Positions 40,401 through 46,250 of a DNA stretch of 64,000 bases are shown piece after piece. This DNA is from Anadara kagoshimensis (Eukaryota; Mollusca; Bivalvia; Arcoida; Arcidae), in the NCBI GenBank assembly GCA_021292105.1, contig CM037862.1, positions 1,930,501 to 1,994,500 on the forward strand. The letters are read 5' to 3'. Made by a program: the position numbers and the translations under genes. The notes beneath the pieces were generated by a model. It saw nothing but the letters and a program-made list of their open reading frames with translations. It did no database searches and was not told where the DNA came from. How positions within the stretch are numbered: position 1 is the stretch's first letter; the number at the start of each line of letters is the position of its first letter.

Positions 40401-43400
40401 TGAGCTGCCCATGAACTTTTGTCTGTATTGATACTGTATTACTGTATCAAATGAGCTGCCCATGAACTTTTGTCTGTATTGATACTGTATTAACTGTATC
40501 AAATGAGCTGCCCATGAACTTTGTCTGTATTGATACTGTATTAACTGTATCAAATGAGCAGCCATGAACTTTTGTCTGTATTGATACTGTATTAACTGTA
40601 TCAAATGAGCAGCCCATGAACTTTTGTCTGTATTGATACTGTATTAACTGTATCAAATGAGCTGTCCTGACTTTTTGTCTGTATTGATACTGTATTAACT
40701 GTATCAAATGAGCTGCCAATGAACTTTTGTCTGTATTGATACTGTATTAACTGTATCAAATGAGCTGCCAATGACTTTTGTCTGTATTGATACTGTATTA
40801 ACTGTATCAATGAGCTGCCCATGAACTTTTGTCTGTATTGATACTGTATTAACTGTATCAAAGGAGCTGCCATGAACTTTTGTCTGTATTGATACTGTAT
40901 TAACTGTATCAAATGAGCTGCCCATGAATTTTTGTCTGTATTGATACTGTATTAACTGTATCAAATGAGCTGCCAATCAACTTTTGTCTGTACTGATACT
41001 GTATTAACTGTATCAAATGAGCTGCCCATGAACTTTTGTCTGTATTGATACTGTATTAACTGTATCAAATGAGCTGCCAATCAACTTTTGTCTGTACTGA
41101 TACTGTATTAACGTATCAAATGAGACTGTTGTCATACAACAGCACTGACGTGGCAACAGTAGGAAAGAAAAAGTTGGACCACCAAAGATAACTTGGGGAA
41201 TGGAGAACATGGACGACCAAGAAGAAAGATCACAACTGGACTGGGCAGTTGGGCATCAGCAGGATGGCACAGGACAGACAAACAGAGATGGTGTATCTGG
41301 ACTTTATGTGACAGCAGACACAAAGAGGATAGATGAAGTGAGTATAACATCTATTTCAGGCTCATGAGGTTTACCTGCTATATGTTTATATGTATACTAA
41401 TAAGCTAGTGTACACTTGTGTTATTATCATACAATTTATATATACCACTGTGATACTCAGTTGGTAGTGTGCTTGCTTCTGTAAGTGGGAGTCGTGAGTT
41501 TAAACCCCAACCGTCTGACCCAGATTATATATACCACTGCGGTAGCTCAGTTGTAGAGTGCTCGCTCTGTATGTGGGAGGTCGTAGGTTCTCACCCCGAC
41601 CAGGTCTGACCCAAGACTTGAAATTGGGTAGTGACTGTTCTTTCACCAAGCACTCAAAATTACAAATAAGTTAAGAGTTCTTTCTGATTGGAACTTGAAT
41701 AAACGAGGTCTTGTGTCATGGTAGGCATGGATCAATATAAAACGCTGATGTATGATGCCATCAGCGCAACGCACAGGCAAATATTTCTGCACCTTGGCCT
41801 ATAGCTGGCGACGTCTGGATATAAGTGAAATACTCTTGGATGTTAAATACCATTTCTCAACTTAATACAAATTATACAAACCTGAGCCTTTTACTTTTCT
41901 GAATCGCCTGAAAAATAGTAATTTATTCATCTTAATAAAATGAATAATATAGTAATAAAACAGTAATCCCCAAATCTAGGGCAGAGAGAATAGGATGGGG
42001 TGGGGTAAAATAGTGTTCAGTTTTTAGTCAGATTATTCATTTATCAAGATTGTTCTAAATGGTGGAGAAACTGAAGAAACCAAAGGAAAAATATAATGTG
42101 TTTCAGAGAAAGCAAGCCGATGATCTCAAGAACAGATTGAAGTTATAAGTTTTATACCCAGTCAAGATAAATATTTAACTTATATTGAGGCAGTTAGTTC
42201 TGATATGGTGGAAAAAATTAGAGTGTCAAGAGAAAACCACAACCTATGGAAAGTGAACTGACAAACTTTCACACCAGGATCTTTGCAGGATTCAAACCTA
42301 GGCAGTGAGAAGTGCTGTGGTCTGTAAGTGGATAATATAGACCACTCAGCCAGTAAACCTCCCCCTCATATATCTTAGTTTTGTAAGGTTTCCATGACAA
42401 TCATGAATGAGTACCAGAGCTTCTATTTACATGTAACAATAGATATTGCTACAGGTTAAGTCTCAACATTTAAAATACAGTACTACTAAACAACTGCACC
42501 CACAGGACCTAAGTATATGGACACTACTGACAGGTGTATTTATTTAGAGATTCATGCTAGTGTATTATGAAGCACTATGAAACTCAAGACACTGGTATTA
42601 ATGAACAGTTGGTTTAATATATAAAATCTCTTTTGGTTGATGTATAAAAAAGAGACATTAAACAATGATCTTAATCATGTTGTGTGGAAGCGTGTGGCCT
42701 AGTGGTTAAGGTGTTGGACTTATGATTCGAAGGTCGTGGGTTCAATCCCTGGACCGGGCGATGTGTTGTGTCCTGAGCAAGACACTTAATTTCACGTTGT
42801 TCAGTTCACTCAGCTGAAAAATAAACGAGTACCAGCAAATGCTGGGGGTTAACCCTGCGATGGACCGGCGTCCCATTCAGGGAGAGTCTTGTACTCTCAG
42901 TCGCTTAACGCCACCGAAACCGGATAAGCTCCGGCCTGATGGCCTAATGGCTCGGACAGACTTTAAACTACTTTAACTTAATCATGTTAATGGGCAGTCC
43001 TTATATATCAGGTTTTACTATAATTTTATCATGACACTGGAAGACCATCAAATGTTATTTTAAACATATATACCTTATTTGCTTTTTGTAAATCCTTTTT
43101 CTACAGATTCAGACTTTTCTTTCCACAAAGATATTTCTAAAACAAAAAGAAGATACAAGTTAAATGTATTCTGTTTATCAATGATTAAGATGATGTTAAG
43201 TTACTTCCATCAAACAAAAAAAAAAGACAGGTACTGTGCTAGTTTATAAAATCTAACTTAACAGTTACAGGCATGTAACTTGACAATAAAAATTTAAGTT
43301 ATTTTACTTGGGTATGTTTTAACACATAATTTGAAAGAGCAAATCAAAACAAGTAATTGGCTTTGTATGGTGACATTTTTATTGTCAAACTTTGTATGGT

Positions 43401-44666
43401 GACATTTTATTGTCAGACTTTGTATAGGGACATTTTATTGTCAGACTCTGTATGGTGACTTTTTATTGTCAGACTTTGTATGGTGACATTTTATTGTCAG
43501 ACTTTGTATGGTGACATTTTATTGTCAGACTCTGTATGGTGACAGCTCTGTATGGTGACATTTTTGTCAAACTTTGTATGGTGACATTTTATTGTCAGAC
43601 TTTGTATGGTGACATTTTATTGTCAAACTCTGTATGGTGACATTTTACTGTCAAACTTTGTATGGTGACATTTTATTGTCAAACTTTGTATGGTGACATT
43701 GTCAAACTTTGTATGGTGGACATTTTATTGTCAGACTCTGTATGTGACATTTTATTGTCAAACATTGATGGTGACATTTTATTGTCAACCTTTGTATGGT
43801 GACATTTTATTGTCAGACTTTGTATGGGACATTTTATTGTCAGACTCTGTATGGTACATTTTACTGTCCAACTTTGTATGGTGACATTTTATTGTCAACT
43901 TTGTATGGTGACATTGTCAAACTTTGTATGGTGACATTTATTGTCAGACTCTGTATGGTGACATTTTATTGTCAAACATTGAATGGTGACATTTTATTGT
44001 CAAACTTTGTATGGTGACATTTTATTGTCAGACTCTGTATGGTGACATTTTATTGTCAGACTTTGTATGGGGATAATTTTATTGTCAGACTCTGTATGGT
44101 GACATTTTTTATTGTCAGACTTTGTATGGTGACATTTTATTGTCAAACTTTGTATGGTGACATTTTATTGTCAGACTTTGTATGGTGACATTTTATTGTC
44201 AAACTTTGTATGGTGACATTTTATTGTCAGACTTTGTATGGTGACAGCTCTGTATGGTGACATTTTATTGTCAAACTTTGTATGGTGACATTTACTGTCA
44301 AACTTTGTATGGTGACATTTTATTGTCAACTTTGTATGGTGACATTTTACTGTCAAACTTTTGTATGGTGACATTTTATTGTCAGACTTTGTATGGTGAC
44401 ATTTTATTGTCAGACTTTGTATGGTGACATTTTATTGTCAGACTTTGTATGGTGACATTTTATTGTCAAACTTATAACAACATATATTGAAGAACATGAA
44501 TTGTTCTTCTATATAACAACTATCTCAGCTTAGTCCAATATTTAGTCTAGTACAGAAAAACCTTAGATTTCTTAATTGTCACCATTTTTATTTATTATTT
44601 CATTTATGTAATGATAATGATTTCATACCTCTTTCCATTTTAATTATCGTTTATTTATTTATCTAT

Positions 44667-44709
<43 letters not shown>

Positions 44710-44795
44710 TTCGTGTAATGATATCATACCTCTTTCTTGTTTTTACATTTTTCCATCTAGTTCATAATTGGCTGTTCTTATTCAAGCAGCTGCAG
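11133..44795 (-). CDS. GRIPAP1: GRIPAP1 / GRASP-1 orthologue, multi-exon, partial at both ends
   Basis: Twenty-six exons on the minus strand, all bounded by AG acceptors and GT donors with matching phases, sum to about 774 codons; the human protein is about 840 residues. Predicted coiled coil throughout, rich in E, Q, K and L, with no signal peptide or membrane segment. Blocks in order match GRIPAP1: [102 protein letters not shown]. In vertebrates GRASP-1 is a Rab4 effector on recycling endosomes that binds GRIP1 and supports AMPA-receptor recycling; the role here is inferred by orthology. Missing: exon 1 (the human counterpart encodes about 18 residues before this start) and the last roughly 40 residues. 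Exons e1, e2 and e3 in this copy carry single-base indels that the mirrored copy lacks, so the gene itself is probably intact in the organism. Confidence 0.94.
11432..11745 (-). mobile_element. SINE family B copy
   Basis: Minus-strand head CAGCTCATTGGTAGAGTGCT with box B GGGTTGGAACCC, body ending GACATAAAAC. In the e25-e26 intron. Confidence 0.75.
12393..12486 (-). CDS. GRIPAP1: GRIPAP1 exon e25
   Basis: 94 bp. Encodes [20 protein letters not shown] then [11 protein letters not shown]; human has VKHLEVSSASMAEDL..IIETYVMDSR. Confidence 0.96.
12694..12848. mobile_element. Short fold-back element in e24-e25 intron
   Basis: AGAAATAACTTTCAATTTGT at 12694 pairs with CAATTGAAAGTTGTTTCT ending near 12848; arms of about 67 bp, roughly 80% matched, loop about 20 nt. 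Confidence 0.6.
12978..13060 (+). repeat. 42-bp tandem duplication
   Basis: TTCATCATTTCAGAGCATT followed by CTTTGACGTCA occurs twice, with a few changes (second copy has GACATCA). Confidence 0.75.
13252..13359 (-). CDS. GRIPAP1: GRIPAP1 exon e24
   Basis: 108 bp, 36 codons. Encodes [20 protein letters not shown], aligning to [20 protein letters not shown]. Confidence 0.95.
13929..15262 (+). repeat. 64-bp minisatellite, about 21 units
   Basis: Unit starts TGTAGTGGCCACAGGTGGCC and ends CTTTAGTGTTCTCCTC, very homogeneous. It contains nested inverted pairs: GGCCAC/GTGGCC with a 2-nt spacer inside CCTCTGTAG/CTACAGAGG. In the intron between e23 and e24. Confidence 0.96.
15270..15455 (-). mobile_element. 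tRNA-like SINE fragment
   Basis: Minus strand: ATGGCTGAGTAGTACGGTCA and GTGGGTTCGAAACTC. Directly abuts the minisatellite. Confidence 0.55.
15546..15615 (-). CDS. GRIPAP1: GRIPAP1 exon e23
   Basis: 70 bp, donor GTAAGT. Encodes [20 protein letters not shown], like the SSSISSFSYREILRE linker of human GRIPAP1. Confidence 0.9.
15616..16457. other. Intron e22-e23, nothing recognised
   Basis: No SINE, tandem array or open coding block seen in this intron. Confidence 0.5.
16458..16515 (-). CDS. GRIPAP1: GRIPAP1 exon e22
   Basis: 58 bp. Encodes [18 protein letters not shown], the start of the serine-rich linker that follows the conserved coil. Confidence 0.9.
16866..17075 (-). repeat. Dispersed repeat E, reverse copy
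   Basis: GTAGCTAGCTAGACAGGAAG and CATATGTTTAACCTAAATTG; in the e21-e22 intron. Confidence 0.7.
17340..17496 (-). CDS. GRIPAP1: GRIPAP1 exon e21, most conserved block
   Basis: 157 bp. Encodes [36 protein letters not shown] and [14 protein letters not shown]. Human has VKDTVDGQ..EKKG, LKDLKRQLHLERKRADKLQ and LQDILTNSKSRS. The DGVD tetrapeptide sits where the vertebrate caspase-3 site DTVD lies. Confidence 0.97.
17773..17999. mobile_element. Short terminal-inverted-repeat element
   Basis: AATACTGTAAA at 17773 is inverted as TTTACAGTATT at 17989-17999. Inner arms also pair (GGTGGAAATTTTTG with CCAAAATTTCCACT). 227 bp, no coding capacity, MITE-like; in the e20-e21 intron. Confidence 0.6.
18139..18213 (-). 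CDS. GRIPAP1: GRIPAP1 exon e20
   Basis: 75 bp, 25 codons, donor GTACGT. Ends in [11 protein letters not shown], aligning to HLKTISSLKQ. Confidence 0.92.
18214..19151. other. Intron e19-e20, nothing recognised
   Basis: AT-rich, no repeat family recognised. Confidence 0.5.
19152..19295 (-). CDS. GRIPAP1: GRIPAP1 exon e19
   Basis: 144 bp, 48 codons, donor GTAAGT. Highly charged coiled coil ending in [14 protein letters not shown]. Confidence 0.92.
19796..20100 (-). mobile_element. SINE family B copy, well preserved
   Basis: Minus strand: GGCAGCTCAGTTGGTAGAGC, box B GGGTTCAAACCCC, body CCTATAACTGGCGACGTCTT. Best family member for a consensus. Confidence 0.85.
20669..20785. mobile_element. Hairpin element 75 bp from exon e18
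   Basis: TGAAGAGTTCAAACTGTAAA at 20669-20704 pairs with TTTTACAGTCAGAACTCTTC ending at 20785; arms about 35 bp, loop about 46 nt. Confidence 0.6.
20861..20974 (-). CDS. GRIPAP1: GRIPAP1 exon e18
   Basis: 114 bp, 38 codons. Ends in [14 protein letters not shown], matching GAKGWFERRLKEAEE of the vertebrate protein. Confidence 0.95.
20975..21713. other. Intron e17-e18, nothing recognised
   Basis: No repeat or gene recognised. Confidence 0.5.
21714..21860 (-). CDS. GRIPAP1: GRIPAP1 exon e17
   Basis: 147 bp, 49 codons. Encodes [19 protein letters not shown], matching AEKRKAMLDELA of human GRIPAP1, then [17 protein letters not shown]. Confidence 0.95.
22090..22226 (+). repeat. 46-bp tandem repeat, three copies
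   Basis: GCATAAATAAAGTTGTTTAT with CAATCAATTACAACAATAAA repeated three times, nearly identical, ending 30 bp from exon e16. Confidence 0.9.
22256..22351 (-). CDS. GRIPAP1: GRIPAP1 exon e16
   Basis: 96 bp, 32 codons, phase 0. Encodes [20 protein letters not shown] and [12 protein letters not shown], corresponding to the LLEQLQEIGQEKEQLTQELQ region. Confidence 0.92.
22397..22435. repeat. (CT)n microsatellite
   Basis: About 19 CT units; on the gene strand this is (AG)n in the e15-e16 intron. Confidence 0.95.
22706..22840 (-). CDS. GRIPAP1: GRIPAP1 exon e15
   Basis: 135 bp, 45 codons, phase 0. Contains [20 protein letters not shown], aligning to the ELQQQQAEYEDLMGQKDDL region. A 27-bp near copy of its 3' end plus donor lies in the next intron at 22554-22580. 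Confidence 0.92.
23801..24190 (+). repeat. Dispersed repeat D, two consecutive copies
   Basis: GGGCCATAACTCCCAGGAAA at 23801, then a second partial copy from 24005; both end in TTTCTTTGAAAGG.GGGGAT. The second copy stops 11 bp before exon e14. Confidence 0.75.
24201..24278 (-). CDS. GRIPAP1: GRIPAP1 exon e14
   Basis: 78 bp, 26 codons, phase 0 at both ends. Encodes [20 protein letters not shown] followed by ISLKQQ. Coiled coil; similarity to vertebrates is weaker here. Confidence 0.88.
24535..24720 (-). repeat. SINE family C-like fragment
   Basis: TTATATCAAGACCATCAGTT and GTGGAGGAAACTGGAGTACC parallel the 42130-42365 body. Confidence 0.5.
24979..25078 (-). CDS. GRIPAP1: GRIPAP1 exon e13
   Basis: 100 bp between TTTCAG and GTATAC. 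Encodes [20 protein letters not shown] and further coiled coil ending in ELERHKK; human NKIEELQQRK aligns. Confidence 0.92.
25079..25655. other. Intron e12-e13, nothing recognised
   Basis: Short fragments resembling repeat D (GGGCCATAAATTTAC) but no full copy. Confidence 0.45.
25656..25703 (-). CDS. GRIPAP1: GRIPAP1 exon e12
   Basis: 48 bp between TTTCAG and GTAAGT. Encodes [15 protein letters not shown], aligned to FCRLQTEKETLFNDS in human. Confidence 0.92.
25745..26045 (+). repeat. Dispersed repeat D, copy
   Basis: AAGGGCTATAACTCCTGGGA through TTCAAAAGGCTGGGGATAA. Confidence 0.75.
26682..26713 (-). CDS. GRIPAP1: GRIPAP1 exon e11, micro-exon
   Basis: 32 bp between TTGCAG and GTATAA. Encodes [10 protein letters not shown], near identical to SEKLKKKQE of vertebrate GRIPAP1. 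Confidence 0.92.
26870..27190 (-). mobile_element. SINE family B copy
   Basis: Minus strand: GGTAGCTCAATTGGTAGAGT and GGGTTGGACCCCC; tail GACATAAAACCCC. Confidence 0.8.
27290..27510 (+). repeat. Dispersed repeat E with local duplication
   Basis: CATACTAATCAATGTCTAAA and CATACCAATCCCTGTCCAAA are consecutive copies of the same 50-bp start. Confidence 0.65.
27673..27720 (-). CDS. GRIPAP1: GRIPAP1 exon e10
   Basis: 48 bp, 16 codons, [16 protein letters not shown]. Its donor runs into a short (AT)n tract. Confidence 0.88.
27885..28195 (+). repeat. Dispersed repeat F, interrupted copy
   Basis: ACAGGGTTTTGGCAG and TGTACCCC.GCAAGTTAACCAATC also occur at 13467-13570, where they lie closer together; here about 200 bp separates them. 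Confidence 0.55.
28200..28380 (+). repeat. GGCCTTTATA-family dispersed repeat
   Basis: CCACCCAATAGAACCAAAAA through GGTGGCCCTTATATAGAGAT, ending 56 bp from exon e9. Confidence 0.65.
28436..28506 (-). CDS. GRIPAP1: GRIPAP1 exon e9
   Basis: 71 bp between TTTCAG and GTAAAT. Encodes [20 protein letters not shown] and four further residues; corresponds to the EMEKEEKRLLWEQL region of the human protein. Confidence 0.9.
28725..28895 (-). repeat. Dispersed repeat E, reverse copy
   Basis: GTAGCTAGCTAAACAAGAGG and GCATCTGGCCTCACTTCCAG. Confidence 0.65.
28959..29018 (-). CDS. GRIPAP1: GRIPAP1 exon e8
   Basis: 60 bp between TTATAG and GTAAAG. Encodes [20 protein letters not shown], in phase with e7 and e9. 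Confidence 0.88.
29455..30513 (+). repeat. 28-bp intronic minisatellite, left arm
   Basis: Unit of 28 bp (CTTACAAGTACACTTGCTCA plus CTCACTCA) with 32-bp variants carrying an extra CTCA or ATTCACTCA. Degenerate ACTCACTCA/CTTGCTCAC versions extend upstream to about 29260. It lies in the intron between e7 and e8. All three plus-strand frames stay open for about 450 codons because 28 is not a multiple of three and the unit has no stop. Confidence 0.95.
30586..30635 (-). CDS. GRIPAP1: GRIPAP1 exon e7
   Basis: 50 bp between TTTCAG and GTAGAT. Encodes the acidic linker [16 protein letters not shown]. The intron downstream of it holds the 28-bp array. Confidence 0.88.
30895..31150 (+). mobile_element. 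SINE-like element in e6-e7 intron, left arm
   Basis: GGAGCTCAGTGACCAAATGG head-like sequence followed by a body with CTCTGGATTCAATGGCTTAC and ending in CTCAATATAAATGAATGA, like family C tails. Any open frame here is incidental. Confidence 0.5.
31263..31329 (-). CDS. GRIPAP1: GRIPAP1 exon e6
   Basis: 67 bp between TTTTAG and GTATAT. Encodes [20 protein letters not shown]; phases join e5 and e7. Confidence 0.9.
31565..31712 (-). CDS. GRIPAP1: GRIPAP1 exon e5
   Basis: 148 bp, ending in phase 1 before GTAATT. Encodes [16 protein letters not shown], then [13 protein letters not shown], which aligns to LRLQAENTALQKN of the human protein. Confidence 0.95.
31713..32481. other. Intron e4-e5, nothing recognised
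   Basis: The 93-codon open frame at 31858-32139 is repeated exactly in the mirror at 61828-62109, but it lies in the intron and resembles no family I know; probably chance. Confidence 0.5.
32482..32589 (-). CDS. GRIPAP1: GRIPAP1 exon e4
   Basis: 108 bp, 36 codons, phase 0 at both ends. Contains [17 protein letters not shown], one of the strongest matches to vertebrate GRIPAP1. Its upstream intron contains the 52-bp satellite. Confidence 0.95.
33088..41124 (+). repeat. 52-bp satellite array, left arm (about 155 units)
   Basis: Unit of 52 bp containing TGAACTTTTGTCTGTATTGA and a 7-bp inverted pair TTGATAC/GTATCAA around a 10-nt loop. Variants (CCCATG or CAATG, ATTG, ACTG or TTCTG, GCAGCCC, TGCATC) recur in order at 728 bp (14 units), and a larger block recurs at about 2.33 kb. 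Single-base deletions are frequent from about 36.6 kb on. The array lies in the intron between e4 and e3. Confidence 0.97.
41125..41365 (+). mobile_element. LINE reverse-transcriptase C-terminal remnant, left arm
   Basis: After the last satellite unit a decayed frame reads GEHGRPRRK, then with a shift [16 protein letters not shown] and a stop at 41334-41336. This is the usual tail of non-LTR ORF2 proteins (GRPxxxW followed by DRxxW and LC..R). Only the 3' end is present; upstream is satellite. Confidence 0.65.
41451..41530 (+). mobile_element. Truncated tRNA-derived SINE head
   Basis: ATACTCAGTTGGTAGTGTGC (box A like) and GAGTTTAAACCCC (box B like) directly precede a second, fuller copy. Confidence 0.65.
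41531..41865 (+). mobile_element. tRNA-derived SINE (family B), left arm
   Basis: tRNA-like head GGTAGCTCAGTTGTAGAGTG with box B GGTTCTCACCCC, followed by a 250-bp body containing TCTTTCACCAAGCACT and GGCGACGTCTGGATATAAGTG. Same family as the copies near 7.5, 11.5, 19.9 and 27 kb. Confidence 0.8.
41882..41907 (-). CDS. GRIPAP1: GRIPAP1 exon e3, micro-exon with a 1-bp deletion
   Basis: Should be 27 bp encoding AIQKSKKAQ, matching the SKSKKAQ stretch of vertebrate GRIPAP1. This copy has 26 bp because one A is missing from an A run; the mirror copy has 27. Confidence 0.87.
42130..42365 (-). mobile_element. tRNA-like SINE (family C), left arm
   Basis: Minus strand: GGCTGAGTGGTCTA head and TAGGTTTGAATCCTGC box B, body ending in TTATCTTGACTGGG. 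Related bodies occur at 4480-4600 and 24535-24720. Confidence 0.65.
42670..42988 (+). mobile_element. tRNA-derived SINE (family A) with 12-bp target duplication
   Basis: Head GTGGCCTAGTGGTTAAGGTG with box B GTGGGTTCAATCCC, then a body with GGTTAACCCTGCGATGGACC and GGCGTCCCATTCAGGG. CTTAATCATGTT occurs at 42670-42681 and 42977-42988, a likely target-site duplication. Confidence 0.85.
43074..43136 (-). CDS. GRIPAP1: GRIPAP1 exon e2, carries a 1-bp insertion
   Basis: Begins after TTTTAG and ends before GTATAT. The mirror copy is 62 bp and reads [19 protein letters not shown] in frame. This copy has an extra A in the run before GGATTT (63 bp). Confidence 0.88.
43355..44471 (+). repeat. Second 28-bp minisatellite, left arm
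   Basis: About 40 units of TTTGTATGGTGACATTTTAT plus TGTCAGAC (or AAAC). Each unit can pair TGACA with TGTCA. Many units show single-base losses. In the intron between e2 and e1. Confidence 0.95.
44640..44711 (+). repeat. (TTTA)n microsatellite, left arm
   Basis: Run of TTTA units with one TCTA interruption, ending 19 bp from exon e1. Confidence 0.95.
44730..44795 (-). CDS. GRIPAP1: GRIPAP1 exon e1 (first found), carries a 1-bp deletion
   Basis: Acceptor TATAG and donor GTATGA. Encodes [20 protein letters not shown], matching the GRIPAP1 N-terminus, whose human counterpart starts about 15 residues earlier. It is 66 bp here against 67 bp in the mirror copy: one T is missing after TTGAA, which breaks the frame. 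Confidence 0.9.
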
Positions 44796-45892
44796 CTATA
44801 TAAAAACAAATACAATATTAGAAAAAACCTCAAAGCAGCTTTTCATGACCACAGATGTGCAAAGTTTTCACAATATATATGTGTGTACATAATTCTAAAA
44901 CCAATCAAACTACAACAAGCCTATACTTCAACACAACAGTCTGTATACTGGTATTTTGTGTCAAATTCAAGTTGATTTCTAATAAGATGTCACCATTTTA
45001 ACCACAACCATAAAGGGATCTCACATATCTTGAGATATTTCAGAACAAATCATTTCAAAGGAATTCTGAATTTTCCCCTAATAAATATAGAAAAAATACA
45101 TTAGGGTTTCAAAAGATTTGACCTCGTACATCTATTATGTCATGCTTCGCAGTTCAATGAATATGCTATTCCTGAGCTTCATTCATAATACCAAATGAAT
45201 ACACTCAAATAAAATGTTATTTCTTATATGTACAATCAATAAAAAAATATTGATAGCATGTCTGAAATATACAATTGTCGCTACAATAATTTATTTCATT
45301 CAAGAATTCCGACAAACATACAGTATTGATGGAACAGCCTTGCTCCAAATAAGGAAAGTTACGTTGGGCGTAGATTTGGATGCTGACCAATCAAAAAATG
45401 CATGACGTAATAGATGTCATCTGTGACGTAATTGAATAGTCAAATGGTTATGTAATCAGAGGTCATGACCCCACACTGTATTCAAGACAATTGAATGCCA
45501 GTAAAAACATAGGTTCATCTAAAGAAGGTCAATTCCAATTGTAAATATATCTGCATAAGGCCTAGGCTAAATAAGAATAAATTTGTGTCACAGTGGTCTG
45601 CTGGGCTTTCCTAATTTAAGTGGTCATACTGTCAGTCAACTCGTATTATAATGTTGCTAAAATCTTTGGAACAATTATCAACTAACGAGGCTACATGTCG
45701 TTTGATCCCTGTTAAAACATTGCCATAATAAAATAATTTTGAAGTAGCAGATATGATTATTTCTTCCAGCCATTCTGGAGAGTGAGGTATTTAGGATCAA
45801 CCTCTCATGTCAGTACTAGTCCAACGCCATTTTGTTAAACTGTACATTACATACAGCACCTAAACACTAAAACGCCATCTCTGGGATACAAG
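44796..45892. other. Non-coding between e1 and the LINE-like tail
   Basis: Searched on the minus strand, and in the mirror 48005-49104, for the missing first coding exon; no ATG leads to an open block with a donor and the expected ..EEFQ..Q-like residues. Confidence 0.5.
45388..45431 (-). promoter_or_regulatory. CRE-like and CCAAT-like cluster
   Basis: Two TGACGTAA half-palindromes lie within 30 bp of an inverted CCAAT (ACCAATCA). Mirrored at 48465-48510. Motif match only; no transcription start is visible. Confidence 0.25.
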
Positions 45893-46250
45893 ATACAAGG
45901 AGCTTTATTTAGAGTCGATGAAATTACAAATAACATAAGTTCTGTAGAGTAAAAACACAAAGCTAAATTTAATCATAAGCTGCTAACTATTGGTTTAGTA
46001 AAAATAGACATATACATGATTAAATTATAGAGACATGCAAAGTAACAAGAAGACATACACCATGAAGCACAACAATAACAAATAGAAATATATACCTGAT
46101 AACATGCATGTAAAAAATAAAGGATGAATAACTATAAAAGGAATATGCATAAAGCACTAAAAGTACATAAAGCACATGAAAGCAAATAAAAATATTTATT
46201 AAAAATAAAAACTTAAAAATTATTTTTTTAGAAAATAAAGCTACTACAGT
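45893..46250 (-). mobile_element. Possible LINE 3' end with TTGTATC tail, left arm
   Basis: On the minus strand an AATAAA-type signal is followed by CTCCTTGTATCTTGTATC. Tandem heptamer tails of this kind end many CR1-like LINEs. No coding part seen. Confidence 0.4.

Noticed and set aside
33088-41124. CRISPR-like array
   Set aside because: Units follow one another with no unique spacers, in an animal intron.
37449-41210. Many 65-103 codon frames reading [11 protein letters not shown]-like repeats
   Set aside because: Translations of the 52-bp satellite; one of its three phases has a stop (ATTTGA), and longer frames arise only where single bases are missing.
41531-41605. Functional tRNA genes at SINE heads (also near 7.35, 11.7, 20.05, 27.15, 42.7 kb)
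   Set aside because: Box A and B are present but the cloverleaf is degraded and each is joined to a SINE body.
11133-44795. Identity as ROCK, citron kinase or MRCK coiled coil
   Set aside because: First considered from the coiled-coil composition; ordered blocks across all exons match GRIPAP1, and no kinase, PH or CNH segments appear.
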